DNA of 64,000 bases. Source: Chelonoidis abingdonii. Lineage: Eukaryota > Chordata > Testudines > Testudinidae. Position 1 is the first letter of the stretch. Every line of letters starts with the position of its first letter. The stretch lies in assembly GCF_003597395.2 (NCBI RefSeq), contig NC_133769.1:51051749-51115748 (forward strand). The letters are read 5' to 3'. Under the pieces are notes generated by a model, which had not been told where the DNA came from, did not search any database, and saw only the letters and a program-made list of their open reading frames with translations. Below, in pieces: positions 23,853-34,852 of the stretch. Position numbers and translations under genes: made by a program.

Positions 23853-25250
23853 TTGACCTCAGATATCTGGGTTCTACGCACGGTGAAACAAGGATACCAC
23901 CTCCAATTTGTTTCAACTCCACCTTCCCACCCCCCAACCCAGTCCGTCTTCAGGGACCCCTCTCACGAGCAAGTCCTCTTACAAGAGGTGCAGTCTCTCC
24001 TTGCCGCAGGAGCAATAGAGGAGGTACCACCAGACGAGAAGGGAAAAGGGTTTTACTCCAGCTACTTTCTGATCCCCAAGTCCAAGGGAGGCCTCAGGCC
24101 TATCCTAGACTTGCGAGGCCTCAACAAGTTTATGGTCAAGTTGAAGTTCCGCATGGTCTCCCTGGGGACTATTATCCTGTCCTTGGATCCTGGAGACTGG
24201 TATGCCGTCCTCGACATAAAGGACGCATACTTCCACATCGCCATCTTCCCTCCACACAGGAGGTATCTTCGCTTTGTGGCCAATCACCTGCACTTCCAAT
24301 TCACTGTCCTCCCCTTTGGCCTCTCCACGGCCCCAAGGGTGTTTACGAAGTGTATGGCCGTCGTCGCAGCCCACCTCCGCCGGCAGCAGATATATGTATT
24401 TCCACATCTGGACAACTGGCTCATCAAAGGAACCTCCCAGACTCAGGTCAAACAGCACGTAGACATAATCATGGACCTATTCTCCCAGTTGGGGCTTCTC
24501 CTCAATGCGGACAAGTCCACTCTGGTCCCCACACAAAGGCTGGACTTCATAGGGGCAACCCTGGATTCCACTCAAGCCAGGGCCTACCTACCTCAGCCAC
24601 GTTTCCAGGCGATTATGGTGATCATTCGAGATCTGCAGATCTCCCCAACCACCTCGGCTCGCACGTGTCTCAGCCTACTGGGCCACATGGCCACATGTAC
24701 TTATGTGAACCAATATGCCAGGCTCTGCTTCTGGCCCCTTCAAACGTGGCTCAATTCAGTCTACCGTCCGGGCAGGGATCCAATAGACGTTCTGGTGACC
24801 GTTCCCCTGAGCACCTTACGCTCCCTCGACTGGTGGCTAACTCCCTCCCTGGTATGTGCAGGGCTACCGTTCCATCCACCTCAGCCCTCGCTCTCCCTGA
24901 CGACAGATGCATCACCTCTCGGATGGGGGGCTCACCTCGGTCACCTTCGCACCTAGGGTCTTTGGTCTTTGCAGGAGCTGATGCTCCACATAAACGTCCG
25001 AGAGCTGAGAGCAGTCGGCCTCCTGTGCCAGGCGTTCCAACAACATCTCCACGGCCGTTGTGTCTCAGTGTTTACAGACAACACAACGGCAATGTATTAT
25101 ATCAACAAACAGGGAGGGACTCGCTCTTCTCCCCTGTGTCAAGAGACCATTTGACTCTGGGACTTCTGCATAGCCCACTCAATAGACCTGGTAGTGTCCT
25201 TTCTCCCAGGGGTTCGGAACACTCTGGCGATGCAGAATCCTCCTGCTGTC
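23853..25250 (+). pseudogene. DIRS1-like reverse transcriptase and RNase H
   Basis: The frame begins at 23853 and stays open for 367 codons. RT motifs appear in order: RPILDLRGLNKF (24091-24126), LDIKDAYFHI (24212-24241), LPFGLSTAPRVF (24311-24346) and HLDNW at about 24405-24419, where the family has a Y/F-L-DD core. The second catalytic aspartate therefore reads as asparagine. RNase H follows: TTDASPLGWGAHL, ELRAV and FTDNTTAMYYINKQGG. In-frame stops occur at 24954-24956 and 25152-25154, after which homologous reading (LPGVRNTLAM) still continues. The protein would copy element RNA into DNA; this copy is inactive. Confidence 0.85.
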
Positions 25251-25388
25251 ACGACGATTGGTCGATAAGACCAAGAACGTTATATCACTTCGACTTCAGA
25301 GGGGGGTTTTCCCTCAAGACCTGTTCACAAACTCTCGCAATGAACAGGAAATGCCAAGCGTTCTGCTCCTTCAGGGCTTCACCGAGGA

Positions 25389-26760
25389 TTGATCACTGAT
25401 GCATTCCTCATGTTGTGGAGGACCAACCTGCTTTTGCCTTCCCACCATGTCTCTCGGTTTCACAAGGGTCCTATAAACTCCACAGGGACAAGCGCATCTA
25501 AGGTTCTGATTGCGCGCAGCGTGCCCAGATTCAAACACTGGTACACCACTGCTCAACCTGTCCATGGCCAGTCCACCCTACCACCTCCTTCGCTAGACCT
25601 CATAACGAGGACCACAGCAGTCTTCGCCACCAGGAACCTGCAGGCCCTACCTGCAACTGGCCATGGCTTCCTGCATGGCTGAACAGATCGGAGTTATGCT
25701 GTTCCGCTCCGGTACAAGCCAGTTCCCTAAGTAGCAGAAAGCCTGTCCCTCGGTTCAATCGTCCTGGCAAGTGAGCGGTTTCTGCTGCTGGTGTTCTTAC
25801 GAAGAATGTTAATCCTTCTGAGAGGTCTCGACCCCATGTGTTTTGGACAAACCTCTGAGTCTCTAAGCAGGGTGCCTGGCGAATCTTCTCTCAGGGTGCA
25901 CTTGGCGCTATCTCCACATTCCACCCTGGAGAATAGTGTCCACTCCGTGTTTTCCCCCGCTGTAGTCCACTAATCATTAAGGCCTGGAGCGCTCTACCCC
26001 CAGACGCACCTGCCCCCATCTGGGCATCAATTGGTCCTAAGCAGACTTATGCATCCGCCATTTGAACGCATTGGCGATTTGCTCACTCCATGTACGCTTC
26101 GTGGAAGACAGGTCTTCTAGTGGCCATTACATCGGCGCAGGTCGTAGCTCAAACTTCGAGCAATTACGGTGGACTCTGCGCATACTGTCTTTCACACAAG
26201 GACAGGTACAGCTTGCTACCTCATCGAAACAAACATAAATAAAAAGACAAAATTTTCTTCCTAAGGTAGTGTCGGCCTCCATACCGACCAGGACATCTTC
26301 CTCCCGGTCTTCCCTTTCGAAGGCCTCATTTATCTCAGCGGCAGCAGCCAGTTAACACCCTAGATGTCAGGTACGGGTCGCTCCCTTTTTATATATCGAC
26401 GGACAAAGCCCTTCTGGAAGTCCCCCAGAACTCGTGGCAATCGCGTGAATGATCATAGGTCTACCAGTCTCCTCCCAGAGGTATTCCCGTCATTGGAGTA
26501 ATGCGTGCTACATAGCATGCTATGACTGGCCCATGTCCGCTTCGGGTCATCTCACTGCGCATTCTAACCAAGAGCCCAGGCTTCATCGCCGCCTTCCTGG
26601 CCAGTGCCATATCCAGAGAGATAGTGCACAGCGGACCTGGTCATCAGTCCACACCTTTGCTTCGCACGTATGCCTGTGCTCCAACAGTCTACGAGATGAT
26701 TGCAGCCTTTGGCTAGCGGTTCTGTGCATGCTGGCACATCTCACTCCAACCCTCTGCCTA
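25389..26760 (+). pseudogene. DIRS1-like tyrosine recombinase remnant
   Basis: Fragments of the recombinase are spread over several frames. VAITSA appears near 26124-26143, LTAHSN near 26546-26563 (the HxxR box of tyrosine recombinases reads HSTR in intact relatives) and HTFASH near 26653-26670. The reading just beyond HTFASH shifts frame before the position of the catalytic tyrosine. The recombinase would insert the circular DNA copy without a staggered cut. Frameshifts are so dense between 25680 and 26760 that sequencing error may add to real decay. Confidence 0.6.
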
Positions 26761-26864
26761 GGTAAGGCTTGGAATCACTAACTGGAATGGATAAGAGCAA
26801 TCACTCGAAGAGAAAAAGACGGTTACTCACCTTTGTAACTTTTGTTCTTCGAGATGTGTTGCTC

Positions 26865-27117
26865 TTATTGCCATTCCAAACCCATCTCACTTCCCACTGT
26901 ACGAGCAGTAGCTGGCAAGAAGGAACTGAAGGGGTGCGCCAGGCTTGCTGGGGTAATATCATCAGTGCCATGAGTTGGCGCACTCCACGGAGCGCGCACC
27001 AGCCGACTCGCGAGTGTTGCTAGGGTAAAAGTCTTCCCAGCGACGAGCTCGGCAAGGGCGCACACCCGCGTAACTGGAAGAATGGGATATGAAAGCAACA
27101 CATCTCGTAAGAACAAC
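26865..27117 (-). repeat. Right inverted terminal repeat of the DIRS1-like element
   Basis: Read on the minus strand, it carries gttcttacgagatgtgttgc, gaagacttttaccctagc, gcgagtcggctgg and cagttccttcttgcc, in the same order as the left terminus. Its own two ends are also mutually inverted: gttcttcgagatgtgttgct occurs on the plus strand near 26850. Confidence 0.72.
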
Positions 27118-27540
27118 AGTACAAATGGGTGACAGAACACTGTTTATTTTATTGATTATGATTAATTGTTTCATGGTGTGAAAGTCTGTCCAATGTTAGC
27201 TGCCCTACGCAGCCTTATTATAGGTTCCATTTGGCAGAAGTACAAACATAGCTAAAGCACGATAGGAAGGCTTCATAGCTCAAGCCTGCAGTCCTTCCTT
27301 ACACAATATCCCTTTGGAATTGCCTTTATAAACTTCCCCGAAAGACTGTTTGTTTAACAAGAAAAAGTTTAGGGAATTAAAGGCTGATCCTGAATTCTAC
27401 GCATATAAAAACTCCCACTGACTTCATTTGGTGTGTTGGGTGTCTAAGGAATGCCGAATCTCAACTGGAGGTGGCATATCACTCTAAAGTAACTAGACCA
27501 TGTTTGGGAATCTAAAGGAGGAAGACTAGAAACTACCTCA
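27118..27540. other. AT-rich spacer between the DIRS element and the PLE
   Basis: No gene or repeat was identified. The PLE 5' boundary within or just after this interval is uncertain. Confidence 0.45.
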
Positions 27541-27589
27541 AACCCAGGCTGAAGTCTATATGCTGAATAGCAACCAGAAAACACCATCC

Positions 27590-28855
27590 TAGCCACCATG
27601 GATGTAGAGGCTCTCTACACAACTTCCACACACAGATGGAATACGAGCTGTCAGATAGTATCCCTGATGATGGCACAGCACAACTGGCTGCTGAGCTCTG
27701 TGCCTTTATCCTCACACACAACTATTTCAAATTGATGACAATATATATCTCCAGATCAGTGGCACCACTATGGGCACCCGCATGGCCCCACAATATGCCA
27801 ATATTTTTATGGCTGACCTGCAACAACGCTTCCTCAGCTCTCGTCCACTCACGCCCCTTCTCTACCTACGCTACATTGATGACATCTTCATCATCTGGAC
27901 CCAGGGAAGGGGACTCTGGAAAAATTCCACCATGATTTCAAACAGTTCCACCACCATCAATCTCAGTTTGGACCAATCTACATGGGAGGTCCCCTTCCTA
28001 GACACCACGGTGCAAATAGTGATGGTCACATTAACACCATCCATATTGAAAACCTACCGACCGCTATGCCTACTTTCATGCCTCCAGCTTCCATTCCGGC
28101 CACATCACACGTTCCATTGTCTACAGCTAAGCACTGAGGTACAACCGCATTTGCTCTAACCCCTCAGACAGAGACCAACACCTACAAAATCTCCACCAAG
28201 CATTCTCAAAACTACAATACTCGCACGAGGAAATAAGGAAACAGATAACAGAGCCAGACGTGTACCAGAAGCCTCCTACTGCAAGACAAAACCAAGAAAG
28301 AAACCAACAGGATCCACTGGCCATCACATACACGCCCCAGCTAAAACCCCTCCAACGCATCATCAGGAGATCTACAACCCATCCTGGACAAATGTCCCAC
28401 ACTTTCACAGGCCTTGGTGGCAGGCCAATCCTCGCCCACAGACAACGGCCAACCTGAAACGTATTCTCACAGCAACTGCACACCGCACATAGTAACTCTA
28501 GCTGCAACCAATCCATGCAACAAACCTCGATGCCAATTCGCCACATATCTACTCCAGCGATACCATCACAGGACGTAACCAGATTGCCACACCATCACCA
28601 GTTCATTCACCTGCACGCCACCAATGTAACATACGCCATCATATGCCAGCAATTGCCCTCTGCTATGTACATCGGCAAACTGGACAGTCTCTATGGAAAA
28701 GGATAAATGGACACAAATCAGATATTAGGAATGGCAATATACAAAAACCTGTAGGAAGAGCACTTCAGCTCCCTGGCCACACTATAGCAGACCTTATGGT
28801 GGCCATCCTGCAGCAAAAAAAGCTTCAGGACCAGACTTCAAAGAGAAACTGCTGA
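27590..28855 (+). pseudogene. PLE reverse transcriptase with GIY-YIG endonuclease
   Basis: The reading begins TMDVEALYTT (RT motif with the first catalytic Asp) near 27597, continues in another frame with GTRMAPQYANIFMADLQQ and YLRYIDDIFIIW (the catalytic YxDD, intact, 27770-27902), and then STWEVPFLDTTVQI. A shifted frame near 28640-28740 gives AMYIGKLDSLYGK and INGHKSDIRN, matching a GIY-YIG core in which the leading GIY reads MYI. At least three frameshifts separate these pieces, so no complete protein can be made. The RT primes on nicked target DNA cut by the nuclease. Confidence 0.78.
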
Positions 28856-29068
28856 GCTTCAGTTCATCTGCAAATTTGACACCATCAGCTCAGGATTGAA
28901 CAAAGACTGTGAATGGCTTGCCAACTACAGAACCAGCTTCTCCTCTCTTGGTTTTCACACCTCAACTGCTAGAACAGGGCCTTATCCTCCCTGATTGAAC
29001 TAACCTCATTATCTCTAGCTTGCTTGCTAGCACATACATATACCTGCCCCTGGAAATTTCCACTATAT

Positions 29069-29108
29069 GCATCTGACGAAGTGAGTATTCACCCACGAAA
29101 GCTCATGC
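29069..29108 (+). ncRNA. Hammerhead ribozyme-like motif of the PLE
   Basis: The strand reads gcat (stem I), CTGACGA, a stem-loop gtgagt-attc-acccac (stem II), GAAA, gctc and atgc (stem I partner). gcat and atgc pair perfectly. CTGANGA and GAAA are the invariant hammerhead core sequences; cleavage would fall after ctc. Stem III is minimal and carries the self-complementary agct, as reported for hammerheads in Penelope-like retroelements, which are thought to act as dimers. Stem II has one A-C mismatch that would weaken activity. The secondary structure is inferred by hand. Confidence 0.7.
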
Positions 29109-29192
29109 TCCAAAAAGTCTGTCAGTCTATAAGGTGCCAAAGTATTCTCTGCTGCTTTTACAGATCCAGACTAACACGGCTACCCCTCTGAT

Positions 29193-30112
29193 ACTTGATA
29201 CATTTAGCGTATTCCTCAGCCTACTACAATAACATAACCACAATGAATATCAAAGCCAAAGTACTTAAGTGGGAAATTCCAGATCAGATGAAAAGAGTTC
29301 CTTCAGTGTAAATAAACATTTTTTGTATTTTACCCTTCAAAAATCACTTCAGAGGTATGATGCTAAAACAAAACTGCTCATTAAAATATATTGCTTTGTA
29401 AGTCAGATGCAGCAATATGCAAAGGGGGTTAACTTCTTTTTTGAATGTTAGTTAAAACAATTGCACTTCAAGTTTAATATCATTCAGAAAATGTTCTAGC
29501 AACTAGTTACCACAGCAACAGGAATCAATATTATATCTATTCTTTTTACTATAGGACACACAGTTCTGGGACTCTTGATCTTAAAACGTACTGCTCTGTA
29601 GACTGTAGTGATACCAAGTGTCTCAGTGTGAGACTGCCTTATGCATCTTTCAGAATAAAGGAGAAAAGGGTAACCATCGCCATATACCGTAGGCCTGACT
29701 AACTGTGTGTTCATGTGTTCCCACAAATGTGTTCCCACAATGTGTTCAAGCAATGTGGTAAGCAGCAAATAGATCATTACTTATCTCTGAGGGTCATCTC
29801 TGAGAGGTGCTGAGCAAATGGCTTCAAGGCAGGTAAGTGCCTCTCAATATCTGGCCCTCTGAAGTGAGCAAAGTGGTACACTCCAGGGACAGAGAAAAGT
29901 TCAGTTTTGTGAGTCATTTTATTTTTTTATAAAAGATGGAGATTTTTCATGGCTGATACAACATGGGAAATTTGTTACAAAAGATATAATTTAACAGTAG
30001 ACAATAATAACGGAGCTACCAGCCCACCAAGTGTCTTTCTAATTATATTAATTACAAATTAAGGAAACATAAAAACAAATCACTTTGTTACATGCTGATT
30101 ACAAGCTAGAAA
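29193..30112. other. AT-rich DNA without a gene
   Basis: No recognisable feature; tandem gtgttcccacaa phrases near 29715-29740 are a minor local repeat. Confidence 0.5.
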
Positions 30113-30725
30113 ATACAGCAGGCACTGAGTGTCTGTGCCTCAGCCAAGCAGTTGCTTTTTATTTTTTTTTTTAAGTTGTTAGTGAAAGAAGCAACATTTC
30201 AAGAAGAACAATTAGGTTGGTTTGTGACTCTGGACTCCTTGGGGACAGTTTCAGAGTAGTGCTGTGAGTAAGCCTGTAGGAAACAGTTTCAAACAAACTA
30301 TCCTCCTACAAAGGGTTTTTCTTTTCCCAGTGCCATGTAATGCACACACGGAGTATGTATTTAGGACAGGGAATGAAAATGAATTAATGGAAGAGAAATG
30401 ATAAACAATCTTAATGATACTTAATGGAGCTATTGTGTGCATGCTCTCCCCTTAGAAGTGACTATTTGTAAGTGCAGTTCCTTTTCCTAAGGTATGTCTT
30501 AAACTGAGGCAGAAAAAGTCTAGGTCAGACATAAGGTGACTGAAAAATGTGTAGTTAATTTATTCAGAACTCTTATTGTAAACTGTGTATTAGGATGAAC
30601 TAAAATCTCAAAAAGTCTTATTCATAACAGACAATTACTCTCAGCTTCCTAAATATCTCAGATGCATTAATACATTTCCATTGTTCTAAGGGTTAAAAAC
30701 TTCGCCATCACAATGACGAGCCTTA
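30113..30725 (+). repeat. Copy A of an old 0.5-kb direct duplication
   Basis: This segment is colinear with 35785-36385. Shared landmarks, in the same order, include acagcaggca, gtttcaaacaa, the gtatttag / gaatgaaa pair, cttaatggagct, tgtaagtg, tctaggtca, taatttattca and a cccaagggttgaaaac-like phrase near the end. The copies are well diverged with many indels. It could be an unrecognised old dispersed repeat, LTRs of a very old element, or a local segmental duplication. Confidence 0.7.
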
Positions 30726-32590
30726 TTACTCAGTCAAACTAAATGGATCACCATATAACCTTTCAGAAATGTTCTTCCTTAAGCTATTAAAACATTCCAT
30801 GCCCTTAGATGACAACAATTTCTCGGCCTTTTGAAATTTCTTTTCTATCCTGCAGAGTTCTTAGAAATATGCTTGGTTAAAATCAACTTATATAAAACTA
30901 TGCACTGTAAATTCTGACACTTCTGTTTGAATCTCTTTTCAAACACTTGTCTTTGCTCACCATAATAGATGTCAGTTCTTCTGATGTAGTTCAAGCATGA
31001 GCTTCGTATGAAGACTCAGCTATGTCTATTGCATTTCTGAAGCTACTACTCACTGAAGTTTTGTGCTGTTTGACATCAAAGATAGGCAAGAATCACCTGC
31101 TGAGTTCACATGCATGGAGTAAAACATCTTCAAATCACTTGTGCTAGACAAAAGTTTTTCATATTAAGCTTTCACTAGCATGTGGACTTAAAGACAAATG
31201 TAGTCCTTGTTAAAGTTGCAGTATCGTGTTATTAAACTATGCATCTGGGCCTCATGCTTTACGTAACTTTTCAGAACTAAAGATAATTCATTTGACTGAT
31301 TTATTTTTTTGGCATCAACTGCAAAGAATTCCATTGAACAAAAAATTGTTTTTCATTCAATATGCAGTGATTTTGCTCAAAGGCAAAAGCAATATGAAAG
31401 CATGGCTTGCTCTAGCTTAGAAAAAACACAGTGTTCTACTTTTTCAAACTTAATAGAAGAGCTTTTTCATCAATTGGAAAACCAGAAAGAGGTAAGAGTT
31501 AAAACACATACTGGGTGCAGGGAACATAAATGGAGCAAATTCTTATTCAAAATGTGTCTTAAAATTCCCAAATATTCATTCTGAGACCATTCAATCATTC
31601 AGATAATATATGGTGAATAATAAATACCAATTAGTAATAAAAACATTTATTAAGGATCAAGAACTACTGTATAATGGAAGCATGTTTAATGTAGATATCT
31701 ACCTATCACAGTCATTGTGTCATAGTTGTTAAATCTCAGGGACTTCAACAATTAATATATAAACTAAATGTAATGCTAATATATATATAGAAAGATGGAT
31801 ATTGGAACAGTTATTGTTTGTTAAATAAAAATGTTTATGATCAGTTGGTGTTTAAATGTCTGAGTAACTGTATTAAGTATAAACTAAACCACAATAGGGC
31901 GTGTGATTGTTATGGGATAATCTAATGTCTTGGGTATGTGAGTTCACTCAGCAGATGCTTGACTCATCTGCCAATTTTAGCAGACTGCAGATCTTAGCAT
32001 TCTAGGGCCTCCAGTGATTTTGTAGTATTATTATTCATTTTAAGTGGCTTGAAATGAATTTAAAAGAAAAAGTGTTTTTCCCCTACCATTGTTTTTCCAT
32101 TTCTTTAGTATATGGATCCAAGGGAAGCCAATATGCCTAACAATTTCCAATCTGTGCAGTTGTTCCATAACTGCAAGGTTAAAACCTTAGCAGGCTAGAT
32201 TTTTAACTCACTCCTGACTATTTTCTAAACATTGATCAAACACATATTTCAGGACCTTAAAGCGTTAACTTGTTTCTTCATACACTTTAACCTTGCTAAG
32301 CAATTTAGCTTTAATATAGTACAAACAGAAACTGCAGTTAGATTGTCTCTAGTGCTCACATGCATGGGCAGCTGGGGGAGGCCACCCCTTATGCGCTTCA
32401 TGCAAGGGCCATGGATTTCACTATGAACTCTGGATCCAGTTTCTGTGCCAGTTCCTAGAATGATATCTTTTTGTCTCTGATTTGGTAATGTTTGATTAAA
32501 AAAATAGCAGTATATGCTGTGCCTAGATCATCCCCAATCACAGCAGACATGGATTCGGAGCAGCCTATGCTCCATTTTGGGATTAAAGAA
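30726..32590. other. AT-rich DNA, one weak exon candidate
   Basis: Mostly unique sequence with AT microsatellite (atatatatat near 31781). The exon candidate at 31327-31491 is listed separately. No repeat family was recognised. Confidence 0.5.
31327..31491 (+). CDS. Possible internal exon, unidentified
   Basis: A 165-nt open segment (55 codons, phase 0 at both ends) follows a branch-point-like tgactgat, a T-rich tract and an AG (non-canonical AAG) and ends at a strong donor, gag|gtaagag. The encoded peptide is polar with glutamine, lysine and glutamate and ends IEELFHQLENQKE, suggesting a helical or coiled-coil segment. I do not recognise the protein. No neighbouring exon was found, the acceptor is weak, and a chance open frame is quite possible. 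Confidence 0.25.
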
Positions 32591-34852
32591 TAGATAAACA
32601 CAATATGTTGGGTGAACAGTCAACGTGGCTTTTGTAAAAGGAAATCATTCTAGTAGAATTCTTTGAGGGGGTCAACAAACATGTGGACAGGTGTATCATA
32701 AGCATAAATCCCACTTCTGAACCTTAGAGTCCAAAATGTGAGTGCCTGCATGAAACCTCCAAGCTTAATTACCAGCTTGGATCTTATAGCGCTGCCACCA
32801 GCCAAAAATTTCCAGTGTTTGGCTCACTCTGGTCTCCCCAAAACCTTCCCTGGGGGGACCCCAAGACTCAGATGCCCTGAGTCTTACCACAAAGGGAAAT
32901 AACCCCCCTCCCCTTGTCTTCTCTTTACTTCCTCCCCAGGCTTCCCCTCCGTGGGTTATCCTGGAAGATTACTGTACTTAAACTCCTTGAATTACAAAAC
33001 AGAGAGGGCAATTTACCTTCCCCCCTCCTTCTTTTTCCCCCTCCCAGTCTTTCCCTGAGAGAGACCGTAATCCTGGCACAGGGATTTCTATCCCCTAGAG
33101 CCTCACTTAGAAAAGAAAATCCAACAGGTTTTAAAAAGAAAAGCTTTATATAAAAAGAGAGAAAAGACATAAAAATGGTCTCTGTATCAAGATAACAATA
33201 TACAGGGTCAATTGCTTAAAAGAAAAATACGAATAAACAGCCTTATTCAAAAAGAAATACAATGTAAACATCCCAGCAACTACACACATGTAAATACAAA
33301 AAACAATAAAAGCCTATTGTTTTTCTACCTTTGTACTCACAACTTGGAAACTGAAGATTAGAAGCTTGAAGATAGAAAGAGCCCTCTCATAGCCGAGAGA
33401 CAGACCGGAGACACAGACAAAGGGACACACACCCAAACATTCCCTCCCTGAGCTTTTAAAAATCTTGTTTCCTGATTGGTCCTCTGGTCAGGTGTTTGGT
33501 TCCCTTTGTTAACCCTTTACAGGTAAAAGAAACATTAACCCTTAGCTATCTGTTTATGACAAGGTGTGATTCAGTGAATACATTATACTTGGACTTTCAG
33601 AAAGCCTTTGATAAGGTTCCACACCAAAGGCTCTTAAGCAAACTAAGCAGTTGTAGGATAAGAGAGAAGTTCCTCTCATGGATCAGTAACCGGTTAAAAG
33701 ATAAGAAACAAAGGTGGGAATAAATAGTCAGTTTTCACAGTGGAGAGAGGTGATCCCCCTAAGAGATCCCCCTAAGATCTGTACTGAGACCAGTGTTCAA
33801 CATACTCATAAATTATCTGGAAAAGGGGGTAAACAGTGAGGATAGCCAAATTTGCAGATGATACAAAATTACTCAAGATAGTTAAGTCCAAAGCTGAATG
33901 TTAAGAGTTGTAAAGTGATCTGACAAAACTGGATCACTGAGCAAGAAAATGACAGATGACATTCAGTGTTGATAAGTGATGTACACTGGAAATAATAATC
34001 TCAACTATACATAAAAAATGATGGGGTCTACATTAACTGAAGAAAGAGATCTTGAAGTCATCATGGATAGTTCTCTGAAAACATCTACTTACTGTGCAGC
34101 AGCAGTAAAAAGCTAATAATTTCAGAACCATTAGGAAAAAACTAGATAATAAAATAGAAAATATCATTATGCCACTATATAAATCCATGGTTTTCCCATA
34201 CCTTGAATATTGCATACAGTTCTGGTCACCTCATCTCAAAAAATATATATTAGAATTGGAAAAGGTGCAGAGAAGAACAACAAAAATGATTAGGAGTATG
34301 GAAGAACTTCTATAAAAGGAGAGATTAAAAAGACTGGAACTAGTCATCTTAGAAAAGAGATTACTAAGCGGGATCTGATAGACGTCTATAAAATCATGAA
34401 TGTATGGAGAAAGTGAGTAGTTAAGTGTTATTTATCCCTTCACATAATATAAGCACTAGAGGATAAAATTAAACAGGCAGCGGATTTAAAACAAACAAAA
34501 GAAAGTACTTTTGTACACAAAGCATAGTCAATCTGTGGAACTCATTGCCAGGAGATGCTGTGAAGGCCAAAACTATAACTAGGTTCCAAAAAGGATTAGA
34601 TAAGTTCATGGAGGATAGGTCCATCAATGGCTATTAGCCAAGATGGTCAGGAATGCATCCCCATGCTCTGGGTGTCTCCAAATCTCTAATTGCCAGAAGC
34701 AGGAACAACAGGGGATGGATCACTCAAAATTGCCCCATTCTGGTCATCTCCTCTGAAGCATCTGGCACTGGCCTCTGTCAGAAGACAGGATGCTGGGCTA
34801 AATAGACCAAAGGCCTGACCCAGTATGGCCATTCTTATGTTCTTACCAATGA
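32590..34852 (+). mobile_element. CR1 LINE 3' half, split by an LTR
   Basis: CR1 coding remnants precede and follow an inserted LTR. After it, the reading TLYLDFQKAFDKVPHQRLL (33580-33636) is an RT motif of CR1-type LINEs, and AKFADDTKLL (33845-33874) is the YADD-type catalytic box, in another frame. The tail from about 34500 onward, ending in ccattcttatgttctta, is the standard CR1 3' untranslated end. The 5' part of the element is missing, as is usual for CR1. The left boundary is approximate. Confidence 0.82.
32694..33561 (-). mobile_element. Antisense solo LTR inserted in the CR1
   Basis: The segment is a reverse-complement copy of the LTR at 3262-4226: read on the minus strand it starts tgtcataa and shares agctaagggttaatgtttct, cctgtaaagggttaac and cttggaggtttcatgc with that copy. 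A 5-bp duplication, aggtg, flanks it at 32689-32693 and 33562-33566. It is 868 bp against 965, and its inner part holds several small deletions. It arrived after the CR1. Confidence 0.86.

Larger units (their letters stand above)
19183..27117 (+). mobile_element. DIRS1-like tyrosine-recombinase retrotransposon, decayed
   Basis: Order on the plus strand: left terminal repeat, gag-like region, reverse transcriptase plus RNase H, tyrosine recombinase remnant, right terminal repeat in inverted orientation. This is the DIRS1 layout: inverted rather than direct terminal repeats, and a recombinase in place of a DDE integrase. The coding frames carry several stops and frameshifts, so the copy is dead. 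A block of about 1.77 kb in the 5' part looks like an assembly duplication, so the true length is probably about 6.2 kb. No target-site duplication is expected for recombinase-mediated insertion and none was found. The terminal boundaries are approximate. Confidence 0.85.
27545..29192 (+). mobile_element. Penelope-like element, 5'-truncated
   Basis: The segment holds PLE reverse transcriptase fragments, a GIY-YIG endonuclease remnant, and a 3' untranslated region with a hammerhead-like motif, ending in a cagactaacacggctacccc tail followed by tctgatact. The same tail ends the element at 45233-45420, and a related family is at 43769-44378. PLEs are retroelements with a telomerase-like RT fused to a GIY-YIG nuclease. 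No target-site duplication was found; the left boundary is approximate. Confidence 0.82.
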
